Source: Candidatus Shapirobacteria bacterium (lineage in GTDB: Bacteria > Patescibacteriota > Microgenomatia > UBA12405). From it: a stretch of DNA of 9,698 bases. The stretch is taken from positions 1 to 9,698 of the forward strand of contig JAQVXB010000016.1 in assembly GCA_028709405.1 (NCBI GenBank). The letters run 5' to 3'. This document shows positions 1-5,175 of this stretch, in pieces. Numbering within the stretch: the first letter of the stretch is position 1; every line of letters begins with the position of its first letter. Under the pieces are notes generated by a model. The model had not been told where the DNA came from. It did no database searches and saw only the letters and a list, made by a program, of their open reading frames with translations. The translations under genes and the position numbers were made by a program.

Positions 1-771
1 GAAAATGCAATTTTTGTTAAATTTGAACCAACTTCAATCTATAAAAAATATGATGCTTTTAATAATGAAACTTTAGTTAATAATAGACCTCAATTTCGTC
101 ATTTGAAAAAATCACCTAAAGTTGCCTTTTATCCCTTTAATTACTTAGTCGATTTAACTAAAAATGAAGAAGAAATTTTAGAATCGATGCATCCTAAAAC
201 CCGCTACAATATTAGGGTTGCTAACCGCTATGGAGTTGAGGTTAAAGAGCAGACTGATGACCAGGGTTTTGAAATTTATTTAAAATTACTTTTTGACACC
301 ACCAAGCGCCAAGGCTTTTATTTACATTCTCAAAAATATCACCGTGATCTTTGGAAAAAATTAAAAGATACTGGCATGATCCATATTATGTTAGCTTCTT
401 ACCAAAACCAGGTTCTTTCTGCTTTTATGATTTTTAACATCAAAGATCAATTATTTTATCCCTATGGTGCCTCTCTTGATGTTAATCGTCAAGTCATGGC
501 TTCAACTCTTTTAATGTGGGAAGTAATTAAACTAGGGAAAATTTTAAAATGTACTATTTTTGATATGTGGGGTTGTCTCGGTCCTCACGCCAAAGAAACG
601 GAAATAGGCTTCGGTTTCCATCGTTTTAAACAAGGCTTTGGTGGTCAATTGGTTGAATATGTCGGCACTTACGACCTAGTAATTAATCCAATTTTATACA
701 AGCTTTATAATTCTGTCGATAAAACTCGTTGGAAGATCCTCCGTCTCAAAGCCTCAATTTTTAAAAAATAA
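1..771 (+). CDS. FemAB-type peptidoglycan-bridge aminoacyltransferase (5' truncated by window edge)
   Basis: The reading frame is open from base 1 to TAA at 769-771, giving 256 residues of a protein whose N-terminus lies outside the window. A TTG at 103 is in frame but the homologous-looking sequence continues upstream of it, so it is not the start. Family landmarks seen are KTRYNIRVANRYGVEV (the classic FemAB/FemX segment), a central GNAT-like part with PYGAS, and the C-terminal block DMWGC...GFHRFKQGFGGQLVEYVG followed by a hydrophobic NPILYKLYN tail. FemABX enzymes are cytoplasmic, use aminoacyl-tRNA, and add amino acids to the stem peptide of lipid-linked peptidoglycan precursor; the exact amino acid added cannot be read from sequence. 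It lies 13 bases upstream of gatC on the same strand, so co-transcription is possible. Family assignment is confident; the specific substrate is not. Confidence 0.88.
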   Translation, partial: ENAIFVKFEPTSIYKKYDAFNNETLVNNRPQFRHLKKSPKVAFYPFNYLVDLTKNEEEILESMHPKTRYNIRVANRYGVEVKEQTDDQGFEIYLKLLFDTTKRQGFYLHSQKYHRDLWKKLKDTGMIHIMLASYQNQVLSAFMIFNIKDQLFYPYGASLDVNRQVMASTLLMWEVIKLGKILKCTIFDMWGCLGPHAKETEIGFGFHRFKQGFGGQLVEYVGTYDLVINPILYKLYNSVDKTRWKILRLKASIFKK

Positions 772-773
772 GT

Positions 774-779
774 TAAAAT
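774..779 (+). promoter_or_regulatory. TAAAAT box 5 bases before gatC start (candidate leaderless -10)
   Basis: TAAAAT lies in the FemAB-gatC gap, outside coding sequence, exactly 5 bases before the gatC ATG, and there is no Shine-Dalgarno sequence. The same hexamer at the same spacing precedes dut, the 141-aa gene and rmuC. A -10 box this close would put the transcript start at or next to the ATG. No convincing -35 is visible. Confidence 0.45.
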
Positions 780-784
780 ACACT

Positions 785-1084
785 ATGTCTTCATCAAAGA
801 TTTCTATGCTCGATTTGGAACATATTGCCAAATTAGCCCGCATTAATTTATTTGAATCCGAAAAAATTACTTTTTTACCTCAACTCGAGTCAGTTTTAGA
901 ATATCTTGATGTTTTAAATCAGGCCAATGTTGAAAACATAGAACCAACTTTCCGTGTTAATGACCAAAAAAATGTTTTAAGAAGTGATGAAATAGTAGAT
1001 TCTTTTGATCAAAAAACAGCCCTTTCAACTGCTCCAAAAACTCAAGACGGTTATTTTGTTGTCCCAGGAACCATTAAAAAATAA
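785..1084 (+). CDS. gatC: Asp-tRNA(Asn)/Glu-tRNA(Gln) amidotransferase subunit C
   Basis: This 99-residue protein has the normal length for GatC, the small subunit that wraps around GatA and GatB and stabilises the GatCAB complex. GatCAB converts Glu-tRNA(Gln) (and Asp-tRNA(Asn)) to Gln-tRNA/Asn-tRNA in the cytoplasm. Typical features are the N-terminal helix DLEHIAKLARINLFESE, the heptad-like LESVLEYLDVLNQANVENIEPT, the NVLRSDEI segment and the C-terminal APKTQDGYFVVPGTI. The usual TSH after the EP(T) motif is replaced by TFRV, a small departure. The ATG at 785 fits the family start; there is no SD but a TAAAAT box sits 5 bases upstream. gatA starts one base after the stop, so the three subunits are surely made from one operon. 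Confidence 0.96.
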   Translation: MSSSKISMLDLEHIAKLARINLFESEKITFLPQLESVLEYLDVLNQANVENIEPTFRVNDQKNVLRSDEIVDSFDQKTALSTAPKTQDGYFVVPGTIKK

Positions 1085-1085
1085 T

Positions 1086-2549
1086 ATGGATTTAAAAAAT
1101 TTAACTATTTCTCAAATTCAAGAACTGCTTTTTTCTAAAAAGGTTTCTGTCGTTGATATTGTTAATTTTTATTTGGAAAGAATAAAAAAACTTGATCCTC
1201 AAATTAAAGCCTTTATTACTATTACTGAAAAAGAAGCCTTAATACAGGCTAAAAATTTAGATGACAAAATTAAAAAAGGGGACAAGGTTGGTAAACTTGC
1301 TGGTGCCGTCATGGCTGTTAAAGATATATTTTTAACGAAAAATATTCAAACCACTGCCAGTTCCCAGGTTTTAAAAGATTATCTTCCTCAATATTCATCA
1401 ACTATCTATCAGCGATTAATCGATCAAGATGCCATTATTATTGGCAAAACTAATACTGATCCTTTTGCCTTTGGTGGTTCCACTGAAAATTCCGGATTTT
1501 TTACTACCAAAAATCCTTGGAATTTATCAAAAGTCCCTGGTGGTTCTTCCGGTGGTTCGGCTGCTGCTGTGGCGGCTGATCTCTGTCAATTTGCCCTAGG
1601 TACTGACACTGGTGGTTCTATTCGTTTACCGGCATCTCTATGCAATATTAGTGGTCTAAAACCAACTTATGGCCTAAATTCTCGTTATGGCATCACCGCC
1701 ATGGCTTCTTCTTTTGATTGCCCAGGTGTTTTTGCTAAAAATGTCGAAGACTTAGCTCTATTAACTCAATTTACTGCTGGAGTTGATCCAAAAGATGCCA
1801 CCACTATTGATAATCCAGTTCCAAATTATTCTGAATTATTGGATAAAGTTAATCTAAAAGGTCTAAAAATTGGTTTACCTAAGGAATATTTCACTGATCC
1901 AATTAATACTGAAGTTAAAACTAAAGTTTTAGAAGCTACTAAATTTTTTGAAAGTAAAGGTGCTACTCTTGTTGATATTTCCTTACCTTCAACCAAGCTT
2001 GGTATTGCTGTTTATTACATTTTAGTCCCCTCAGAAATCTCTGCCAATATGGCTCGTTATGATGGTATTCGTTTTGGTCGTAATACCGATAATAATCCCG
2101 ATATCACTTCTTATTATATGAATACTCGTGGCCAATACATGGAAGCCGAAGTTAAACGCCGAATTTTAATTGGTACCTATGCCTTATCTTCTGGTTATTA
2201 CGATGCTTACTATACCAAAGCCTCTAAAGTCAGGACTCTTATTAAAAATGAATTTATCAACGCTCTAAAAAAAGTTGATGTTATCTTAGCCCCAGTTTCT
2301 CCCACTACCGCTTGGGATATTGGCGCCAAAGTTAATGATCCTCTCCAAATGTATTTAGTCGATGCCTTTACTGTTTGTACTAATGTTGCTGGAGTTCCTT
2401 CAGTTGCTTTACCTTGCGGTTTTGATAATCAAAATTTACCTATTGGTTTCCAACTTATCGGCAATTTTTTTGAAGAATCAAAAATCCTTTCCATTGCCCA
2501 CCAATATCAGCAATTTACTGATTATCATCTCCAAACCCCAAATTTATGA
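1086..2549 (+). CDS. gatA: Asp-tRNA(Asn)/Glu-tRNA(Gln) amidotransferase subunit A
   Basis: GatA is the amidase subunit: it releases ammonia from glutamine and channels it to GatB. From ATG at 1086 it has 487 residues, the normal length. The amidase-signature triad is complete: Lys79 (AVKD), cis-Ser154 in PGGSSGGSAAAVAA and nucleophile Ser178 in GTDTGGSIRLP, the same numbering as the structurally known Staphylococcus aureus GatA. The GSTENSGF and ISGLKPTYG segments are also typical. An in-frame ATG at 1005 lies inside gatC and would add 27 residues without family resemblance, so 1086 is preferred. It starts 1 base after the gatC stop, and TAAAAA, close to the TAAAAT box, is 5 bases upstream. 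Its TGA stop overlaps the gatB ATG (ATGA), which suggests translational coupling. Confidence 0.97.
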   Translation: MDLKNLTISQIQELLFSKKVSVVDIVNFYLERIKKLDPQIKAFITITEKEALIQAKNLDDKIKKGDKVGKLAGAVMAVKDIFLTKNIQTTASSQVLKDYLPQYSSTIYQRLIDQDAIIIGKTNTDPFAFGGSTENSGFFTTKNPWNLSKVPGGSSGGSAAAVAADLCQFALGTDTGGSIRLPASLCNISGLKPTYGLNSRYGITAMASSFDCPGVFAKNVEDLALLTQFTAGVDPKDATTIDNPVPNYSELLDKVNLKGLKIGLPKEYFTDPINTEVKTKVLEATKFFESKGATLVDISLPSTKLGIAVYYILVPSEISANMARYDGIRFGRNTDNNPDITSYYMNTRGQYMEAEVKRRILIGTYALSSGYYDAYYTKASKVRTLIKNEFINALKKVDVILAPVSPTTAWDIGAKVNDPLQMYLVDAFTVCTNVAGVPSVALPCGFDNQNLPIGFQLIGNFFEESKILSIAHQYQQFTDYHLQTPNL

Positions 2550-3994
2550 AAATAACTCCCATCATCGGTCTTGAGGTCCATGTTGAATTAAAAACTAAAT
2601 CAAAAATGTTTTGTTCTTGCTCAGCTGAACACTTCCATGTCGATCCAAACACTCACACTTGTCCCACTTGTCTTGGTCTTCCAGGTGCCCTTCCAGTTCC
2701 CAATAAAACTGCTTGTGAATGGTGTATAAAATTAGGTCTAGCTCTTGGTTGTACTCCAAACGAATCCAGTTTTTTTGAACGAAAAAATTATTTTTATCCA
2801 GATTTAGCCAAAGGTTATCAATTAACTCAATACGAAAAACCTTTTGTAATTAATGGCAAAATAAAAATTGGCGATCAAGAAGTTCGTATTAATCGTGCCC
2901 ATATGGAAGAAGATACGGGTAAATCAGTCCATATCAAAGATAACGGTCAAGAATTAACTCTCATCGATTACAATCGCTGTGGTGTGCCTTTAGTTGAAAT
3001 TGTATCCGAACCAGACATTACTTCAGCCCAAATGGCCAAAGATTATCTCTTAAAGATGCAACAAATTATCCGATATTTAGGCATTTCCGATGCGGACATT
3101 GAAAAAGGCAGCATGCGTTGTGAGCCAACTGTCAATTTAAAAATTGAAGATAATGACCAAGTCTTTTATACGCCATTGGTCGAAATTAAAAACGTTGCTT
3201 CTTTAACTGGGGTTCAGACAGCAATTGATTTTGAGATCCACCGTCAAACCGAAGCTTTCAAACAAACAGGAGAAGTTAAATCAAAAACTAATAAAAACAC
3301 TTTTGGTTGGGATGCCGACAAAAATCAGACCTTTTTACAACGCGAAAAAGAAGGTTCTTCTGATTATCGTTATTTTCCTGAACCCGATATTCCCCATATT
3401 GAATTTACTAAAGAAGAAATCGAAGAAATTAGAAAAACTATTCCTGAATTACCAGATGGAAAAATTACCAGATATAAAAAAGACTTCAGTTTAAACGATT
3501 ATGATGCCAATCTTTTAACCTCAGATATCGATTTCTCCAAAGCCTATGAATTAGCTCTTGGTCAAAATCCAGATTCTACTTTTGCCAAATTTACGGCTAA
3601 TTTATTTATTGGTGCTATTAAAACACATTTAAATGAATCTCAAGAAAATTTAAATATCGATAAAATTAATTCTATCTTTTTCAAAAATCTCTTTGATGCT
3701 GTTTCTAAATCAGAAATTTCATCAACAGTTGCTAAACAAGTGACAATCGAAAGTTATCAGACTGGCAAAGATCCAGTTGAAATTGCCAAATCCAAGGGTC
3801 TAATTCAAGTTTCCGATTCTGCTGAAATTGAGAAATTAGCCATAGGAGTAATCTCTCAAAATTCAAAAGCAGTTGAAGACTATAAAAAGAATCCTGCCTC
3901 AATTGGCTTTTTAATTGGTAAATTAATGCAAGCTTCAAAAGGTTCCGCCAATCCTCAATTAGCCAAAGAAATTTTGGAAAAACTATTAAAATAA
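2546..3994 (+). CDS. gatB: Asp-tRNA(Asn)/Glu-tRNA(Gln) amidotransferase subunit B
   Basis: GatB binds the misacylated tRNA, phosphorylates the side-chain carboxylate with ATP and transfers ammonia from GatA. The protein has 482 residues, normal for the family. It starts GLEVHVELKTKSKMFC and has a cysteine set C23, C25, C39, C42 (CSC...CPTC) that matches the GatB zinc site. NYFYPDLAKGYQLTQYEKP (81-99) and HMEEDTGK (119-126) belong to the kinase-like catalytic cradle, followed by LIDYNRCGVPLVEIVSEPD. The C-terminus has the YqeY-like tRNA-binding tail ending NPASIGFLIGKLMQASKGSANPQ. The RCGVP segment replaces the more common RQGTP. The start overlaps the gatA stop by 4 bases with no room for an independent SD, so translation likely depends on gatA. 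Confidence 0.97.
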   Translation: MKITPIIGLEVHVELKTKSKMFCSCSAEHFHVDPNTHTCPTCLGLPGALPVPNKTACEWCIKLGLALGCTPNESSFFERKNYFYPDLAKGYQLTQYEKPFVINGKIKIGDQEVRINRAHMEEDTGKSVHIKDNGQELTLIDYNRCGVPLVEIVSEPDITSAQMAKDYLLKMQQIIRYLGISDADIEKGSMRCEPTVNLKIEDNDQVFYTPLVEIKNVASLTGVQTAIDFEIHRQTEAFKQTGEVKSKTNKNTFGWDADKNQTFLQREKEGSSDYRYFPEPDIPHIEFTKEEIEEIRKTIPELPDGKITRYKKDFSLNDYDANLLTSDIDFSKAYELALGQNPDSTFAKFTANLFIGAIKTHLNESQENLNIDKINSIFFKNLFDAVSKSEISSTVAKQVTIESYQTGKDPVEIAKSKGLIQVSDSAEIEKLAIGVISQNSKAVEDYKKNPASIGFLIGKLMQASKGSANPQLAKEILEKLLK

Positions 3995-4021
3995 TTTAAA
4001 AACCTGTTAGTATTAATTAAT

Positions 4022-4168
4022 ATGACCAAGAAAAAATTCACTCCCAAAAAATCAGTTTCTAAAAAATCTAGTTCCAAGATTTATTGTTGTACTGACAGTC
4101 CTAACTTTTTAATGATATTACTCGCTGGTACTATTATTGCTTTTGCCCTTTTGTTTGAATTTCTTTAA
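4022..4168 (+). CDS. Small single-span membrane protein, unknown function
   Basis: This short ORF encodes 48 residues from ATG at 4022 to TAA at 4166-4168. The first 20 residues are very basic (10 Lys, no acidic residue), then comes YCCTDSPN with two adjacent cysteines, and residues 29-48 form a hydrophobic helix (FLMILLAGTIIAFALLFEFL). By the positive-inside rule this predicts a cytoplasmic lysine-rich N-terminus and one membrane span ending at the C-terminus. It starts 27 bases after gatB with no SD. TGTTAGTAT, which resembles an extended -10 box, lies 8 bases before the ATG. It could be a real small gene or a chance ORF; the sharp split between a Lys/Ser tail and one clean hydrophobic segment favours a real one. 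No function is recognised. Confidence 0.6.
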   Translation: MTKKKFTPKKSVSKKSSSKIYCCTDSPNFLMILLAGTIIAFALLFEFL

Positions 4169-4194
4169 TTAAATTCTCCTGACACCTAAATTGG

Positions 4195-4222
4195 TTGACT
4201 TTAACCTAAAATAAGGTAGAAT
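4195..4222 (+). promoter_or_regulatory. Sigma70-like promoter for the two-gene small-protein unit
   Basis: TTGACT (4195-4200) and TAGAAT (4217-4222) are separated by 16 bases, each one mismatch from the consensus hexamers. The predicted transcript start is about 4228-4230, giving a leader of about 80 bases before the ATG at 4308. It is the best conventional promoter in the window. Two ACCTAAA copies (4184-4190 and 4204-4210), 20 bases apart, flank the -35 box. Confidence 0.65.
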
Positions 4223-4228
4223 ATTCCC

Positions 4229-4256
4229 GTGTTTAAAACATCGCGTTTTGTAACAC
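4229..4256 (+). other. 5'-end stem-loop in the leader RNA
   Basis: GTGTT (4229-4233) pairs with AACAC (4252-4256) and AAAAC (4235-4239) pairs with GTTTT (4245-4249), with a small 1x2 internal loop and the loop ATCGC. The hairpin begins at the transcript start predicted from the promoter at 4195-4222, a position where stem-loops commonly protect mRNA from 5'-end decay. No U-tract follows, so it is not a terminator. Confidence 0.5.
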
Positions 4257-4294
4257 ACAGGCACCTTTACACCACTGCTGACATCTTTAATATT

Positions 4295-4300
4295 GGAGGG
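4295..4300 (+). promoter_or_regulatory. Strong Shine-Dalgarno site (GGAGGG) of the 117-aa gene
   Basis: GGAGGG ends 7 bases before the ATG at 4308, which fixes that start. It is one of only two clear SD sites in the window. The following TTTTTAA recurs in the leader of the next gene. Confidence 0.85.
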
Positions 4301-4307
4301 TTTTTAA

Positions 4308-4661
4308 ATGCTAAATATCCAAAGTTTAATGAATAATTATTTTGTCAACAAAATTTCTGAAATTAGGACAAAATATAATCAAGAGTTAGTAAATTTTGAA
4401 GCCGCTAGAAAAATTTCTTTTTTCGTTATTAATGAAATCGAAAATGGCCTCAGATATGGCAAACTCCTTGAAAATGGTTTTGTTCGTTTCAAACTGGATA
4501 ACTCTCTTCTCAAAAATATAGGAGTTATTCAATCCAGTGAAATTCATTTACAACTCAGTAAATGTATTGATTTTTTTAATGGTTTTGGAATCAACGCCGA
4601 AAAAGATAGCGAAATCATCGAAAAAGAAGGATTTGTCTATTTTCTCGACGTTAAACCATAA
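4308..4661 (+). CDS. Unknown 117-aa protein enclosed by inverted repeat IR1
   Basis: I do not recognise this family. The start is well supported by GGAGGG 7 bases upstream and by the promoter at 4195-4222. There is no signal peptide or membrane span. It looks like a small soluble alpha/beta protein: an amphipathic N-terminal helical part (residues 4-50), a strand-like GFVRFKLDN (57-65), a helix around 78-90, then FFNGFGINAE (89-98) and a final strand GFVYFLDV (108-115). The block FFV...FFNGFG matches IFV...LFNQLG of the following 101-aa protein with almost the same spacing (51 versus 50 residues from the FV to the FN), suggesting the two are diverged duplicates. Inverted-repeat arms lie just outside the gene on both sides. 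Function unknown; nothing indicates an enzyme active site. Confidence 0.8.
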   Translation: MLNIQSLMNNYFVNKISEIRTKYNQELVNFEAARKISFFVINEIENGLRYGKLLENGFVRFKLDNSLLKNIGVIQSSEIHLQLSKCIDFFNGFGINAEKDSEIIEKEGFVYFLDVKP

Positions 4662-4721
4662 TTAATGTAAATCATCAATTCTAACAATCAATCCGTCAGC
4701 AGTGGTGTATTTTTTAGTTCT

Positions 4722-4751
4722 TTGACAATTTCGCTTTTAAATAAATGTAAT
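4722..4751 (+). promoter_or_regulatory. Possible second promoter before the 101-aa gene
   Basis: TTGACA (4722-4727) is a perfect -35 hexamer and TGTAAT (4746-4751) is one mismatch from TATAAT, with an 18-base spacer. However, the transcript start would fall near 4758, after the SD at 4754-4757, so this promoter would remove the very SD that seems to serve the gene. The -35 also overlaps the left arm of IR2. It is listed as a possibility only; read-through from the promoter at 4195 is the simpler source of transcript. Confidence 0.3.
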
Positions 4752-4753
4752 AA

Positions 4754-4757
4754 GAGG
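4754..4757 (+). promoter_or_regulatory. Shine-Dalgarno site (GAGG) of the 101-aa gene
   Basis: GAGG, preceded by TAA, lies 10 bases before the ATG at 4768. GAGG followed by TTTTTAAA is nearly the same leader as that of the preceding gene, which argues for a duplicated expression cassette and supports this start. Confidence 0.7.
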
Positions 4758-4767
4758 TTTTTAAAAA

Positions 4768-5073
4768 ATGTTTAAAAATAAAGATGATATAGAAAGGATC
4801 ATCAAATTGTTTATTAATCGACATACTACTCAGTATAAAAATATTGGAATTTTTGTCCAATATGTCGTAAATCAATTCAATCAATCTAATCAATTTGAAT
4901 TGATTTTTAATTACAAAGAAGTATTTGAAACTCTTAATCTAATTGATTATTATGAAAATGAATTTAATTATTCATTTTTTTTCGCGGCATCTATATTTCT
5001 TTTTAATCAACTCGGTTATAAAGTACTCCCAACAAACAATCAAAACCAAATCATAGTCATTAAGACTATCTAA
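4768..5073 (+). CDS. Unknown 101-aa protein enclosed by inverted repeat IR2
   Basis: I do not recognise this family. The start at ATG 4768 is supported by GAGG upstream. The protein has an N-terminal Lys/Asp-rich helix (1-20), a middle rich in Asn, Gln, Phe and Tyr (IFVQYVVNQFNQSNQFELIFNYKEVF, residues 28-53, which is helix then strand in outline), a hydrophobic helix around 66-80, then LFNQLGYKV (78-86) and a final strand IIVIKTI (95-101). The segment at 69-79 is hydrophobic but too short and aromatic to call a membrane span. Order and spacing of landmarks follow the preceding 117-aa protein, so distant paralogy is likely but not proven. A strong terminator follows 30 bases after the stop, making this the last gene of its transcript. 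Function unknown. Confidence 0.78.
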   Translation: MFKNKDDIERIIKLFINRHTTQYKNIGIFVQYVVNQFNQSNQFELIFNYKEVFETLNLIDYYENEFNYSFFFAASIFLFNQLGYKVLPTNNQNQIIVIKTI

Positions 5074-5103
5074 TCAAAAAATAAAAGCGAATTTGTCATC
5101 TCT

Positions 5104-5158
5104 AAGCCCTAGTGCTTTTAATATAATAAAAATATATTAAATCTATCTAGGGCTTTTT
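5104..5158 (+). terminator. Nested-stem intrinsic terminator
   Basis: AAGCCCTAG (5104-5112) pairs with CTAGGGCTT (5147-5155) and, inside it, TTTAATATA (5117-5125) pairs with TATATTAAA (5133-5141) around the loop ATAAAAA. The outer stem runs into T5 (5154-5158). It ends the two-gene small-protein unit only 17 bases before the helicase start codon. The inner stem contains a perfect TATAAT (5122-5127). Confidence 0.88.
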
Positions 5159-5175
5159 CTTGGTAAACTAGCTTA

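Larger units (their letters stand above)
4268..4709. repeat. Inverted repeat IR1 (15/15 bp) enclosing the 117-aa gene
   Basis: The left arm TACACCACTGCTGAC (4268-4282) is the exact reverse complement of the right arm GTCAGCAGTGGTGTA (4695-4709). The arms are notably richer in GC than their surroundings. They enclose the SD site and the whole 117-aa gene; the left arm ends 25 bases before the ATG and the right arm begins 33 bases after the stop. The right arm is followed by a T6 run (4710-4715). In RNA this would be a long-range closing stem; in DNA it could be a pair of recombination sites. No recombinase gene is in the window. Confidence 0.8.
4723..5098. repeat. Inverted repeat IR2 (16/17 bp) enclosing the 101-aa gene
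   Basis: The left arm TGACAATTTCGCTTTTA (4723-4739) and right arm TAAAAGCGAATTTGTCA (5082-5098) are reverse complements apart from one central position. They enclose the SD and the whole 101-aa gene: 28 bases lie between the left arm and the ATG, and 8 bases between the stop and the right arm. The layout repeats that of IR1 around the previous gene although the arm sequences differ. The intrinsic terminator starts 5 bases after the right arm. Confidence 0.75.

Noticed and set aside
1005..1085. Longer gatA start at ATG 1005
   Set aside because: It lies within gatC in another frame; the added 27 residues have no GatA character, and ATG 1086 gives the canonical triad numbering K79/S154/S178.
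2547..2549. TGA read as Gly (genetic code 25)
   Set aside because: TGA sits exactly at the expected GatA C-terminus in an ATGA overlap, and another TGA ends the 141-aa gene; no in-frame TGA is needed inside any conserved protein.
2362..2574. + strand ORF of 70 aa over the gatA end
   Set aside because: Out-of-frame shadow of gatA/gatB with no independent start signal.
3225..3494. + strand ORF of 89 aa within gatB
   Set aside because: Shadow frame inside a well-conserved gene; low-complexity Lys/Leu translation.
3732..3938. - strand ORF of 68 aa opposite gatB
   Set aside because: Antisense shadow of the GatB tail domain; no promoter or SD seen.
4229..4307. Known riboswitch in the leader of the 117-aa gene
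   Set aside because: I see only a 10-bp stem-loop and an IR arm; no match to a riboswitch core that I can recognise.
4268..5098. Insertion sequence or MITE with terminal inverted repeats
   Set aside because: No transposase, no target-site duplication could be seen next to the arms, and the two repeats have different sequences; kept as paired-arm structures instead.
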